A DNA stretch of 64,000 bases from Agromyces larvae (GTDB lineage: Bacteria; Actinomycetota; Actinomycetes; Actinomycetales; Microbacteriaceae): assembly GCF_022811705.1 (NCBI RefSeq), contig NZ_CP094528.1, positions 3,472,001-3,536,000 on the forward strand, read 5' to 3'. Numbering within the stretch: the stretch's first letter is position 1; each line of letters begins with the position of its first letter. Below the pieces are notes generated by a model. That model had not been told where the DNA came from, did no database searches, and saw only the letters and a list, made by a program, of their open reading frames with translations. A program made the position numbers and the translations under genes. Shown here in pieces: positions 1 to 7,863 of this stretch.

Positions 1-156
1 GCCGAGCTCGGAGGCGGTGAGGCCGCCGTCCTCGACGAGCAGGGCCATCAGCACCCGTGCGGGCATGCGCGGGAACCCGGCGGCGGTGAGCACCGCGGCC
101 GACTGGTCGACCGCGGCCTTCAGCGCGCGTTCGTCTCGGGGCTGGCTGCGGGGCAT
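1..156 (-). CDS. MarR/GbsR-type transcriptional regulator, N-terminal part (cut by window edge)
   Basis: The first 52 codons of a protein that runs off the left edge. It begins MPRSQPRDERALKAAVDQ and continues through a helix-rich stretch (RMPARVLMALLVEDGG) to LTASELG, which looks like the start of a winged-helix DNA-binding domain of the GbsR/MarR or PadR-like kind. The ATG lies 14 bp after the stop of the ABC permease gene on the same strand, so it is the third gene of the exporter operon. Regulators in this position usually repress their own operon, and a perfect 16-bp palindrome sits in front of the first gene. The family is uncertain because most of the protein is outside the window. Confidence 0.6.
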   Translation of the reverse strand, partial: MPRSQPRDERALKAAVDQSAAVLTAAGFPRMPARVLMALLVEDGGLTASELG

Positions 157-169
157 CCGGGCCAGTCTC

Positions 170-1792
170 TCACCCGCCCGTCGCGAGTTCGCGACGGCGC
201 ATCGACCACACCGCGAGCCCGCCCGCGACCAGCCCGATGCCGAGCAGCCACCATCCGCCCGACCAGTCGGTGTCGTCGCCGGCGGGCACGGGCGAGTGCG
301 CGAACGGCGAGAGGTCGACGATCCAGTCGGGCAGCCCGAGGATCGGCCCGCACAACCCGAGGATCGCGCCGAGCCCGACGAGCGCCCACCCGAGCGGGAC
401 GGTCGCCTGCGGCAGGTACGCGAAGACGAGCAGCGTGAGGCCGAGGAACACCAGGCAGGCGGGCAGTTGCGCGAGCGCGGCCTCGAGCACGTTCGGCACG
501 AGCGCCTCGGCGTCGCTCGCGTTCACCGCGCCGACCAGCCCGGCGGCGGCGGAGGCGCCCAGCACGACGACGATCACGATCACCCCGACGATCCAGTACT
601 CGAGCAGCCAGCGCACCCGCGGCACGGGGGTGGCGAGCACGGGTTCGGCGGTGCCGTGCGCCTCCTCCTGGCGGGCGCGGATGCCCACCTGCACCGCGCA
701 GCAGGCCGCGAGGATGCCGACCAGCCCGTAGAACGTCGCCACGAACGCCTGCTCGAGCGTCGCGTCGTCGCCGACCATCGCCTTCAGCGTCTCGGCGACC
801 TGCGGGGTGCTGCCGGCGATCTCGCCGATGATCGACGACAGCGAGGTGGCGAGCAGGCCCGTCGCGATGCCGCCGACGGCCCAGGCGGCCAGGATCGACG
901 TGTTCAGCCGCCACGCCAGCCCGAACGAACTCGACAGGCCGGCCCGCGCGTCGGCGCGCCCGACCCGACCGGGCAGCAGGCTCGCCCCCTGATCGCGCAC
1001 CGACTGCAACCCGAACACGCCCGCGACGACGAGCACCGCGAACCCGACCGGTACGAGCAGCGGTGCGAGATCGTTCTCGACGAACGCGCCGGTGAACTGC
1101 CCGTACCCGATCGGCGACAGCCAGGTCGGCCAGGCCGGCGTCAGGTGCAGCAGGTCGTCGGACGGCGTGCCGGCGGCGTCGCCGATGCCGCGCAGCAGGT
1201 AGGCGGCGAGCACGAACGCCACCGACAGGCTGTTCGCGCCCCGGGAGGTGCGGAACAGCTGCGCGGCGAACAACCCGAACGCGAGGAACGCGATGCCCGG
1301 CGCGGCGATCGCCGCCCCGGTCACGAGCGAGCCCGTGGCATCCAGCCCGTTGCCGATGAACGCGAGCGCGATCGCGAGGCCCAGCGCCAGGTTGGCGAGC
1401 ACCCCGTGCGCGACCGTCGCGACGGTCGGCAGCACCCGCCCGGCGGGCGTGGCCGAGACCAGCTCGGTGCGGCCCTGTTCCTCCTCCATGCGGGTGTGCC
1501 GCACGGCGAGGAACGTGCTCATCAGGCCGCCCATGAGCGCCAGCCAGGCGTAGATCAGGAAGAACGCGAACGCGCCGTCGTCGACGCCGTTCGGCGTGCC
1601 GCGGAAGATCAGGATGGTGCGGGTCGCGATCGCGACGGCCAGGATGTCACGGCGATCGTCCTCCGAACCGTACGTGTCGAACACCGCGGCGACCGACGCG
1701 TAGGCCAGCAGCGCCGTGCCGATGATCCACAGTGCGAGTTGCAGCCGGTCGCGGCGGATGCGCTGCCGCAGCAGCACGAGGAAGGTGCTCAC
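170..1792 (-). CDS. ABC-2 type exporter permease
   Basis: A 540-aa polytopic membrane protein that forms the membrane channel of an ABC exporter. It starts with GTG (MSTFLVLLRQRIRRDRLQ) and shows about twelve hydrophobic segments in two similar halves, as in the large tetronasin/antibiotic-resistance type ABC-2 permeases of actinobacteria. The start overlaps the stop of the ATPase gene by 4 bp (GTGA), so the two are translationally coupled. The last residues, RRRELATGG, are followed 14 bp later by the regulator gene. The substrate cannot be read from the sequence; export of an antibiotic or other hydrophobic compound is a guess from family and context. Confidence 0.85.
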   Translation of the reverse strand: MSTFLVLLRQRIRRDRLQLALWIIGTALLAYASVAAVFDTYGSEDDRRDILAVAIATRTILIFRGTPNGVDDGAFAFFLIYAWLALMGGLMSTFLAVRHTRMEEEQGRTELVSATPAGRVLPTVATVAHGVLANLALGLAIALAFIGNGLDATGSLVTGAAIAAPGIAFLAFGLFAAQLFRTSRGANSLSVAFVLAAYLLRGIGDAAGTPSDDLLHLTPAWPTWLSPIGYGQFTGAFVENDLAPLLVPVGFAVLVVAGVFGLQSVRDQGASLLPGRVGRADARAGLSSSFGLAWRLNTSILAAWAVGGIATGLLATSLSSIIGEIAGSTPQVAETLKAMVGDDATLEQAFVATFYGLVGILAACCAVQVGIRARQEEAHGTAEPVLATPVPRVRWLLEYWIVGVIVIVVVLGASAAAGLVGAVNASDAEALVPNVLEAALAQLPACLVFLGLTLLVFAYLPQATVPLGWALVGLGAILGLCGPILGLPDWIVDLSPFAHSPVPAGDDTDWSGGWWLLGIGLVAGGLAVWSMRRRELATGG

Positions 1793-2742
1793 GCGCGGGC
1801 CCCCGCCCGGTCGGCCGGGGCCGCCGCCTCGTCGGCGGCGATCTCGTCGCCGTAGTGCCTGAGGAACAGCTCCTCGAGCGAGGGCGGCGCGATCGTGAGC
1901 CCCGTCACGCCGAGCCGCCCGAGTTCGGGCAGCGTGCCCGACACCTCGTCGGAGTCGACGGTGAAGCTCACCCGCCCGTGATCGACGCGCACGTCGTGGG
2001 CGCTGCCGAGTCCGGCGAGCGCGTCGGGCGCGACGTCGTCGGCGGCGAACGAGATCTCGGTGCGGGTGAGGTGTCGCAGGTCGGCGAGGGTGCCCGACTC
2101 GACGATGCGGCCGGCGCGGATGATGCTGACCCGGTCGCAGAGCTCTTCCACCTCGCTCAGGATGTGGCTCGACAGCAACACGGTGGCGCCCGCCTCGGCG
2201 ACCCGGTCGACCTCGCGGGCGAACACCTGCGCCATCAGCGGGTCGAGCCCGCTCGTCGGCTCGTCGAGGATGTACAGGTCGGCGGGCGTCGCGAACGCGG
2301 CGATGAGCGCGACCTTCTGCCGGTTGCCCTTCGAGTAGGCGCGGCCCTTCTTGCGCGGGTCGAACTCGAACGCGTCGGCGAGGGCGGCCTTGCGTTTCGC
2401 GTACGCGGCGCGGTCGGTCGCGCCGCCGCGCAGCCGGGAGAGCAGGTCGATGGCTTCGCCGCCGGTGAGGTTCGGCCAGAGGGCGACGTCGCCCGGCACG
2501 TAGGCGATGCGGCGGTGCAGGGCGGCCGCGTGGGTCCAGGGCTCCAGGTCGAAGACGGATGCTTCGCCCGACGTCGCCCGGGCGAGCCCGAGCAGGATGC
2601 GGATCGTGGTCGATTTGCCGGCCCCGTTCGGGCCGAGGAATCCGTGCACCGAGCCCTGGGCGACCTCGAGGTCGAGACCGTCGAGCGCGGTGGTGCGGCC
2701 GAAGCGCTTCACGAGCGCCGACGTGCGGATCACAGTGGTCAT
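1789..2742 (-). CDS. ABC exporter ATP-binding protein
   Basis: A 317-aa ATPase subunit. Visible motifs are Walker A GPNGAGKST (residues 37-45), a signature-like segment YSKGNRQKVALI, Walker B LYILDEPTSGLD, and the switch histidine in LLSSHILSEVEEL. The C-terminal hundred residues form the accessory domain typical of drug-type ABC-2 ATPases. It energises the permease encoded immediately downstream with a 4-bp overlap. The ATG at 2742 lies 7 nt after a TATCGT box on the minus strand, which suggests a leaderless transcript and supports this start. A 16-bp palindrome upstream of that box is a probable operator. Confidence 0.92.
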   Translation of the reverse strand: MTTVIRTSALVKRFGRTTALDGLDLEVAQGSVHGFLGPNGAGKSTTIRILLGLARATSGEASVFDLEPWTHAAALHRRIAYVPGDVALWPNLTGGEAIDLLSRLRGGATDRAAYAKRKAALADAFEFDPRKKGRAYSKGNRQKVALIAAFATPADLYILDEPTSGLDPLMAQVFAREVDRVAEAGATVLLSSHILSEVEELCDRVSIIRAGRIVESGTLADLRHLTRTEISFAADDVAPDALAGLGSAHDVRVDHGRVSFTVDSDEVSGTLPELGRLGVTGLTIAPPSLEELFLRHYGDEIAADEAAAPADRAGARA

Positions 2743-2749
2743 GAACGCG

Positions 2750-2778
2750 ACGATACGCGCATTTCACAAATTTGTGAA
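2750..2778 (-). promoter_or_regulatory. Promoter with operator palindrome of the ABC exporter operon
   Basis: On the minus strand a TATCGT -10 box (2755-2750) ends 7 nt before the ATG at 2742. Just upstream lies the perfect 16-bp palindrome TTCACAAATTTGTGAA (2763-2778), an AT-rich island in otherwise GC-rich DNA. Its position between the likely -35 and -10 elements fits repression, presumably by the MarR/GbsR-type regulator encoded at the end of this operon. The link to that regulator is inferred. Confidence 0.6.
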
Positions 2779-2790
2779 TACGGTGAACCG

Positions 2791-2975
2791 GGTTCCCTGA
2801 GCGTGTCGAAGGGAGGTTCCCTGAGCCTGTCGAAGGGAGGTTCCCTGAGCGGGTCGAAGGGAGGTGGGCTCGCTTCGACAGGCTCAGCGCGCTTCGACAG
2901 GCTCAGCGCGCTTCGACAGGCTCAGCGCGCTTCGACAGGCTCAGCGAGCTCAGCGGGCTTCGACAGGCTCAGCGG
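2791..2975. repeat. TTCGACAGGCTCAG repeat array, two opposed blocks
   Basis: Three 24-bp units carrying TGAGCNNGTCGAAGGGA (2791-2862) are followed by five units carrying GCTTCGACAGGCTCAGCG (2872-2975, mostly 19-bp period). The two blocks are reverse complements of one another, so a transcript could fold into a long hairpin. The array lies between the ktrA-like stop (3003) and the ATPase start (2742), both on the minus strand, and could end transcription from the potassium operon. The same core recurs inside several coding regions of this window. Confidence 0.9.
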
Positions 2976-3002
2976 GCTTGGGTGGGCTCCGGAGCATCCG
3001 CC

Positions 3003-3671
3003 CTATTCGAGCGCAGCGAACTTCTCGATGTCGCTCTCGGTGCCGGTCACGATGATGAGGTCGTGGTTGGTGACCACGGTCTGCTCGGTGGCGTACGTGA
3101 AGGGCTTGCCGGGGCTCTTCACACCGACCACCGTGACGTGGTGCCGGGTGCGCACACCCGACTCGGTGAGGGTCTTGCCGCGGATCGGCTTCGGCGGGTA
3201 CATCTTCACGAGGGCGAAGTCGTCGTCGAACTCGATGAAGTCGAGCATCCGCCCGCTGACCAGGTGCGCGGTGCGTTCGCCGGCCTCGCGTTCGGGGTAG
3301 ATGACGTGGTTCGCGCCGATGCGCTCGAGGATCTTGCCGTGCGACGCCGAGATCGCCTTCGCCCAGATCTGCGGGATCTTCAGGTCGACGAGGTTCGCGG
3401 TGATGAGCACGGATGCCTCGACCGACGAGCCGACCGCGCACACCGCGATCGAGAAGTCCTGCGCGCCGATCTGCTTCAGCGCGTCGACCGACTTGGCGTC
3501 GGCGACGACCGCGTGCGTGACCCGGTCGGCCCACTTCTGCACGAGGTTCTCGTCGGTGTCGACGGCGAGCACCTCGCGGCCGAGGCGGTCGAGCTGACCG
3601 GCCGTGGCCGCGCCGAATCGCCCGAGTCCGATGACGAGCACCGGGGCGTCATGTCTGATGCGATCAACCAA
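3003..3671 (-). CDS. Potassium uptake regulatory subunit TrkA/KtrA family
   Basis: A 222-aa cytoplasmic gating subunit of a Trk/Ktr potassium channel. The N-terminal RCK domain has the Rossmann motif VIGLGRFGAATA (about residues 13-24) and the acidic end of strand two (AVDTDE) that contacts NAD(H) or ATP. The C-terminal half (RGKTLTESGVRTRHHVTVVG and the following strands) is the RCK_C ligand-binding domain. One RCK_N plus one RCK_C domain is the KtrA/KtrC arrangement. It overlaps the end of the membrane-subunit gene by 8 bp, so the two form an operon. The reading frame is intact and of usual length. Confidence 0.92.
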   Translation of the reverse strand: MVDRIRHDAPVLVIGLGRFGAATAGQLDRLGREVLAVDTDENLVQKWADRVTHAVVADAKSVDALKQIGAQDFSIAVCAVGSSVEASVLITANLVDLKIPQIWAKAISASHGKILERIGANHVIYPEREAGERTAHLVSGRMLDFIEFDDDFALVKMYPPKPIRGKTLTESGVRTRHHVTVVGVKSPGKPFTYATEQTVVTNHDLIIVTGTESDIEKFAALE

Positions 3672-5118
3672 CGATGGGCCTCTCTTCCGGTCGTTTGTAT
3701 AGCTGGCGACGCGTCGTCGCGGCGAGGGCGGCCGCGAGGGTGACCGTGCCGACGCGTCCGAAGAACATGGTGAACGCCATCACGTACACGCCCGCCGGCG
3801 GCAGGTCGGCGGTGAGCCCGGTCGAGAGTCCGCAGGTGGCGAACGCCGAGATGACGTCGAACAGCACGTAGTCGAACGGCTGCTTCGAGATCTGCAGGAT
3901 CGCGATGGACGCCGCCGCGACGATCGTCGAGCCCCAGAGCACGACCGCGACCGACAGTCGCAGCATGTCGCGGGGGATGCGCCGCCCGAACGCCTCCATG
4001 GAGGGCGTGCCGCGCGCCTCCGCGAAGGCGGCCAGGAACAGCACGGCGAGCGTCGTGACCTTGATGCCGCCCGCGGTCGACGCCGACCCGCCGCCGACGA
4101 ACATGAGCATGTCGGTGACGAGCTGACTCGACCCGTACAGGTCGTGCATGTTGACCGTCGCGAAGCCGCCCGAACGCGCCATCACCGACATGAACATCGA
4201 CTGGAAGATCGTGGGCCCGGCGTCGAGCCGGCCGTAGGTCGCCGGATTGCCGTGCTCGAGCAGGATGTACATGCCCGCACCCGCGATGAACAGGATGACG
4301 GTCGTGGTGAGCGTGAGCTTCACGTGCAGGCTCCAGCGGCGCGGATGCCGCCACCCGCGCGCGAGCGCGAAGATCACGGGGAAGCCGAGGCTGCCGAGGA
4401 ACACCCCGACCATCAGCCACGACTGCATCCAGTAGTCGTGCAGGAACGGCTCGAGCCCGCCCGGGTTCGGCATGAAGCCGGTGTTCGTGAACGCCATCGC
4501 CGAGTAGTAGAACGCGTACCAGATCGAGCGGAACGCGTCGTACCCCGCCGCGAACATGCTCGGGATCATCGCCACGGCGACCGTCGTCTCGATGACCAGG
4601 GCGCTGACCGCGACGGTGACGAGCAGCCCGCCCACCTCGCCGAGCCGTACGGCCTGCCGTTCGGACACCGGGCCCACGTGGATGCGCGACGGGTTGCTGT
4701 CGCTGGCCGCGAGCAGCTTCGCCCGCAGCCCGAGCCGCCGCGAGATGACCAGGCCGAGGGTGGTCGCGAGCGTCAGCACGCCGACGCCGCCGATGTTCAC
4801 GCCGATGAACACGAGCGCGTTGCCGAACGGCGACCAGTACGTCGCCATGTCGACCGTCGACAGGCCGGTGACGCAGATCACCGAGACGGCGGTGAAGAAC
4901 GCGTCGTGCAACGGCACGGTCGTGCCCACGCCGGAGCGCGCCACCGGCAGCGAGAACAGCAGCGTGAACAGCAGGATCAGGCCGGTGAACACGGTGATCG
5001 CGAACCGGGCGGGCGAGGTGCGTACGAAGGCGTCGACGGCGTCGCGCAGTCGCCCCAGCCGGCTCCGTTGGGGAGCCCGCAGTGCCGCAGATCCCCTCCG
5101 CCTCACGCGCTCCTCCAA
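3664..5118 (-). CDS. Potassium uptake membrane subunit TrkH/KtrB family
   Basis: A 484-aa membrane protein, the ion-conducting subunit partnered with the adjacent RCK protein. Four selectivity-filter loops can be seen: VTGLSTVDMAT, FTNTGFMP, ARSGGFATVN and ATCGLSTGL. Alternating hydrophobic helices fit the four M1-P-M2 repeats of the superfamily. The N-terminal 30 residues are basic and cytoplasmic. Its 3' end overlaps ktrA by 8 bp. It is transcribed away from an ArsR-type regulator that starts 63 bp upstream on the other strand, and that regulator may or may not control it. Confidence 0.92.
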   Translation of the reverse strand: MEERVRRRGSAALRAPQRSRLGRLRDAVDAFVRTSPARFAITVFTGLILLFTLLFSLPVARSGVGTTVPLHDAFFTAVSVICVTGLSTVDMATYWSPFGNALVFIGVNIGGVGVLTLATTLGLVISRRLGLRAKLLAASDSNPSRIHVGPVSERQAVRLGEVGGLLVTVAVSALVIETTVAVAMIPSMFAAGYDAFRSIWYAFYYSAMAFTNTGFMPNPGGLEPFLHDYWMQSWLMVGVFLGSLGFPVIFALARGWRHPRRWSLHVKLTLTTTVILFIAGAGMYILLEHGNPATYGRLDAGPTIFQSMFMSVMARSGGFATVNMHDLYGSSQLVTDMLMFVGGGSASTAGGIKVTTLAVLFLAAFAEARGTPSMEAFGRRIPRDMLRLSVAVVLWGSTIVAAASIAILQISKQPFDYVLFDVISAFATCGLSTGLTADLPPAGVYVMAFTMFFGRVGTVTLAAALAATTRRQLYKRPEERPIVG

Positions 5119-5168
5119 CCCGGTGTCCGCTGAACGCGTGTGTCATGGTACTCCCCGGTGCGAATGAC

Positions 5169-5174
5169 TACCCT
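5169..5174 (+). promoter_or_regulatory. -10 box TACCCT, leaderless start of the ArsR-family gene
   Basis: TACCCT ends 6 nt before the ATG at 5181, so the first base of the transcript is expected to be at or next to the start codon. No ribosome binding site is visible, which fits. Confidence 0.5.
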
Positions 5175-5180
5175 TGACCC

Positions 5181-5618
5181 ATGGCGGACATCTTCGACGT
5201 GGTGGCGGACTCGACCCGGCGCGACATCCTCGCCGTGCTGCTCGATCGCGAGACGGACGCTCCGCACTCGGGCGGCGAGATCAGCGTCTCCGAGATCGTC
5301 GCCGTGCTGGGCGTGAGCCAGCCGACCGTGTCGAAGCACCTCAAGGTGCTGCGCGAGTCGGGCCTGGTCGCCGTGCGCGAGGAGGGTCAGCACCGGTACT
5401 ACCGGCTCGACCGCGCGCCGCTGGAGGAGCTCGAGGACTGGCTGATCCCGTTCCTCGCGCAGGATGCGGCCGCGGACGCCGCGAAGCTCGCCTCCGCCGA
5501 CGAGCTCGACGGCGCGCTGAACGACGAGCAGCTCGCGTTCGCGTCGAAGCTGGGCAAGGCGTTCGCCGAGACGGCGCACTCGGTCAGCTCGGTGGTCGCG
5601 CCGCTGCGCAAGGGCTGA
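5181..5618 (+). CDS. ArsR-family winged-helix regulator
   Basis: A 145-aa DNA-binding protein. The N-terminal MADIFDVVADSTRRDILAVL and the recognition helix VSQPTVSKHLKVLRESGLV (about residues 46-64) followed by the wing VREEGQHRYYRL are typical of ArsR-type winged helices. No metal-binding cysteine cluster is present, so it is probably not a metal sensor of the classic type. The C-terminal 50 residues are acidic and helical. It stands alone on the plus strand, divergent from the potassium operon. The target is unknown. Confidence 0.85.
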   Translation: MADIFDVVADSTRRDILAVLLDRETDAPHSGGEISVSEIVAVLGVSQPTVSKHLKVLRESGLVAVREEGQHRYYRLDRAPLEELEDWLIPFLAQDAAADAAKLASADELDGALNDEQLAFASKLGKAFAETAHSVSSVVAPLRKG

Positions 5619-5656
5619 CGCGAGACCGCCGCGTCGTCGGCGCCCCCGCCGCGTCG

Positions 5657-6166
5657 TCAGGCGAGCCGTTTGATCATCTCGAGCTCGAGGCCGCCCGGTG
5701 CGAGCTCGTACTCGCGGCTGCGACCGGTGAACGAGAACCCGAGCTTCTCGTAGAACCGGATCGCCCGCGGGTTGTGCTCGTGCACCTCGAGCCGCAGGGT
5801 GTCGCCGTAGCCGCGCGCCCACGCCTCGATCGCCTCGAGCAGCGCGCGGGCCACTCCGGATGCCTCGCCGCGACGGTCGGCCGCGACGTACACGCCGACC
5901 AGCAGCGGCACGGATTCGCCCTGGGGGAGCCATCCGCCCATGTGCCCGACCCAGCGTTCGCCCTCGATCGCGACCACCGACGTCTGGCCGGGCGTCTCAC
6001 CGCGGCGGGCGCGCTGGCGCCACTCGGGCTCCTCGACCTGCAGCGCGTGATCGAGCGTCTCGGCGTAGGCGAGCGGCGTGTCGCGCAGCATCTCGAGCCG
6101 CAGCGCGCGCACCGCCTGCCAGTCCTCTTCGCGGGTGGTGCGGATGACGAGTTCGTCGCGGAGCAT
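5657..6166 (-). CDS. GNAT-family N-acetyltransferase
   Basis: A 169-aa enzyme of the acetyl-CoA-dependent GNAT fold. It begins with the usual first strand and helix (VIRTTREEDWQAVRALRLEM) and contains the acetyl-CoA binding motif A region VYVAADRRGEASGVARALLE, with the later strand and helix HEHNPRAIRFYEKLGFSFTG typical of motif B. The substrate cannot be told from the sequence. The ATG lies 6 nt after a TAGGTT box on the minus strand, which supports the chosen start. Confidence 0.88.
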   Translation of the reverse strand: MLRDELVIRTTREEDWQAVRALRLEMLRDTPLAYAETLDHALQVEEPEWRQRARRGETPGQTSVVAIEGERWVGHMGGWLPQGESVPLLVGVYVAADRRGEASGVARALLEAIEAWARGYGDTLRLEVHEHNPRAIRFYEKLGFSFTGRSREYELAPGGLELEMIKRLA

Positions 6167-6172
6167 CCTTCG

Positions 6173-6178
6173 AACCTA
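6173..6178 (-). promoter_or_regulatory. -10 box TAGGTT, leaderless start of the GNAT gene
   Basis: On the minus strand TAGGTT ends 6 nt before the ATG at 6166, the spacing expected when transcription starts at the start codon. Confidence 0.5.
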
Positions 6179-6255
6179 ACCTGCTTCGCAGCACGGTGTC
6201 GTTGCCGCGATTCGTCCCGAAACGGGTGCGCGACGGCACCGGTCGGCGGATCCGG

Positions 6256-6330
6256 TAGACTGTGCGGAGGCTTTTCCGCCAACGGCCCGCGGCACGCGCC
6301 GCCGGGCCCGAATTTTCCAGTGAGGTTCTG
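6256..6330 (+). promoter_or_regulatory. Promoter and structured leader of the bS22 gene
   Basis: A TAGACT -10 box (6256-6261) precedes an untranslated leader of about 65 nt. The leader contains a GC-rich hairpin with arms GGCCCG and CGGGCC (6284-6289 and 6303-6308). Unlike most genes in this window the gene therefore seems to have a long leader, possibly for autogenous control as in other ribosomal protein genes. That role is a guess. Confidence 0.4.
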
Positions 6331-6429
6331 ATGGGTTCCGTCATCAAGAAGCGCCGCAAGCGCATGGCGAAGAAGAAGCACCGCAAGCTTCTTCGCAAGA
6401 CGCGCCACCAGCGTCGCAACAAGAAGTAG
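6331..6429 (+). CDS. Small ribosomal subunit protein bS22
   Basis: A 32-aa, extremely basic protein starting [19 protein letters not shown] and ending RRNKK. It closely resembles the 33-residue actinobacterial 30S protein bS22 (AURKAIP1/COX24-like) known from mycobacterial ribosome structures. It is followed at once by a strong intrinsic terminator, so it is a single-gene transcript. The gene is short enough to be missed by many annotations, but the near match to the family over its full length makes it convincing. Confidence 0.93.
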   Translation: MGSVIKKRRKRMAKKKHRKLLRKTRHQRRNKK

Positions 6430-6450
6430 GCTCGCGCCTGCTCCGCACTG

Positions 6451-6476
6451 AGCGCCGGATCCGTCCGGCGCTTTTT
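6451..6476 (+). terminator. Intrinsic terminator of the bS22 gene
   Basis: A perfect 9-bp stem (AGCGCCGGA / TCCGGCGCT) with a 4-nt loop is followed by a run of T residues, about 20 bp after the stop codon. It is the clearest rho-independent terminator in the window. Confidence 0.9.
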
Positions 6477-6538
6477 GCATGCCCGGATGCCTCGCGGCCC
6501 GCGCCGCCCGTTCGGGTTCGCCGGGGGCGCTCGCCGCG

Positions 6539-6544
6539 TACCCT
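6539..6544 (+). promoter_or_regulatory. -10 box TACCCT, leaderless start of the glutaredoxin-like gene
   Basis: TACCCT ends 6 nt before the GTG at 6551. This spacing selects the GTG as start over an upstream in-frame ATG at 6479 that overlaps the bS22 terminator region. Confidence 0.5.
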
Positions 6545-6550
6545 GAGACG

Positions 6551-6820
6551 GTGACCGCACGCACCATCCGCCTCACCCTCGTCGGCAAGCCCGGCTGCCA
6601 TCTCTGCGACGACGCGCGCGAGGTCGTCGCCGCCGTCCGCGGGGAGGTCGCCGCCACCCCCGCCGCGCCGACGATCGAGTACGACGAGGCGTCGATCCTC
6701 GACGATGCGGCGCTCGCGGAGCGGTTCGCGGAGGAGATCCCGGTGGTGCTCCTCGACGGCGAGGTGCACACGTACTGGCACGTCGACCCCGTGCGCCTGA
6801 AATCGGCTCTGCTGGGCTGA
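6551..6820 (+). CDS. Glutaredoxin-like thiol protein (DUF836 type)
   Basis: An 89-aa thioredoxin-fold protein. The N-terminal strand RLTLVGKPGCHLCDDAREVV carries a CxxC redox motif at Cys16 and Cys19, and the cis-proline region is EEIPVVLLDGEV. This is the layout of glutaredoxin family 2/DUF836 proteins, small cytoplasmic thiol-disulfide proteins of unknown partner. The start is the GTG at 6551, chosen because the first strand follows directly and a -10 box stands 6 nt upstream. Confidence 0.85.
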   Translation: MTARTIRLTLVGKPGCHLCDDAREVVAAVRGEVAATPAAPTIEYDEASILDDAALAERFAEEIPVVLLDGEVHTYWHVDPVRLKSALLG

Positions 6821-6853
6821 CCCGCGCCGAGCCGTGCCACGCGGCGCGCCCCG

Positions 6854-7780
6854 TCAGCGGGCGCAGCGGAACCCGATGTGCGTCGTCGCGGTGTCGTCGG
6901 ACTGCGGCGACCGGGCGGCCGGGCGGTAGCGCAGGCAGTAGTCGGGCGAGCAGAGGTGCGACCCGCCCTTGAGCACGCGGCGCCGCTCGCGATCGGCCGG
7001 GCCGGATGCCTCGCCGGCCGCGCCGCCGAGCAGGTCGCGCCGACCGCCGGCATCGACCGCCGCGTCGGCGAGCCCCGGCACGACGTGCCGCGGGGTGTAC
7101 ACGTCGGTCGTCCACTCCCACACGTTGCCCGTCATGTCGACCAGACCGTACCCGTTCGGCGGGAACGTGCCGACCGGCGACGGCCCGATCCACCCCGCCG
7201 CCCCGGTGTTCTCGGAGGGGAACCGCCCCTGCCACCGGTTCACCATCAGCCGGCCGCCCGGGAACTCCTCGTCGCCCCACGCGAACCGGGCGCCGTCGAG
7301 CCCGCCGCGCGCGGCGTACTCGAACTCCGCCTCGGTCGGCAGGCGGCGGCCCGCCCACGCGGCGTAGGTCGCGGCATCCTCGTAGGCGACCATGACGACC
7401 GGATGCCGCGGCCGCTCGTCGGCCGTCGGCCCGGGCCAGCCGGGCTCACGCCAGGTCGCGCCGGCGGCCCATCGCCACCACTGCGACCAGTCGCGCAGGT
7501 CGACCGGCCCGGCGGTCGGGGTGAAGACGAGGCCGCCGGGCACGAGGTCGGCGGGGTCGACGCCCGGGAAGTCGGCCGGGTCGAGGGCCCGCTCGGCGAC
7601 CGTCACGTACCCGGTGTCGGCCACGAATGCGGCGAACTGCTCGTTCGTCACCGGGTGCTGCTCGATCTCGAACGCCGCGACCTCGCGGACGTGCACGGGC
7701 GTCTCGTCGGCCGAGAACTCGGCCGAGCCCATGAGGAACCGCCCGGCGGGGATCGGCACCAGCGGGGTCAGGTCGACCAT
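6854..7780 (-). CDS. Formylglycine-generating enzyme (SUMF1/FGE family)
   Basis: A 308-aa enzyme of the FGE-sulfatase fold, which oxidises a cysteine in sulfatases to formylglycine. It begins with the family hallmark VPIPAGRFLMGS and contains HPVVMVAYEDAATYAAWAGR, LPTEAEFEYAARGG, and GLVDMTGNVWEW. The end of the protein, GGSHLCSPDYCLRYRPAAR then GFRC, has both cysteines (Cys277 and Cys282) that bind copper and carry out catalysis in true FGEs, which many FGE-like proteins lack. No sulfatase is encoded in this window, so the substrate must be elsewhere. The ATG is 6 nt after a TAGGCT box. Confidence 0.9.
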   Translation of the reverse strand: MVDLTPLVPIPAGRFLMGSAEFSADETPVHVREVAAFEIEQHPVTNEQFAAFVADTGYVTVAERALDPADFPGVDPADLVPGGLVFTPTAGPVDLRDWSQWWRWAAGATWREPGWPGPTADERPRHPVVMVAYEDAATYAAWAGRRLPTEAEFEYAARGGLDGARFAWGDEEFPGGRLMVNRWQGRFPSENTGAAGWIGPSPVGTFPPNGYGLVDMTGNVWEWTTDVYTPRHVVPGLADAAVDAGGRRDLLGGAAGEASGPADRERRRVLKGGSHLCSPDYCLRYRPAARSPQSDDTATTHIGFRCAR

Positions 7781-7786
7781 GCTCCG

Positions 7787-7792
7787 AGCCTA
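7787..7792 (-). promoter_or_regulatory. -10 box TAGGCT, leaderless start of the FGE gene
   Basis: On the minus strand TAGGCT ends 6 nt before the ATG at 7780. No ribosome binding site is visible. Confidence 0.5.
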
Positions 7793-7863
7793 CGTCGGCG
7801 GGTGCGGATCGGCGCCGGACGCGGCATCCGCCTCACCCCAGCCGACCCGCGCGAGCGACGCGC

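Noticed and set aside
5181..5618. ArsR gene as a metal-resistance regulator
   Set aside because: No cysteine pair for metal binding is present in the protein, and no metal transporter is nearby.
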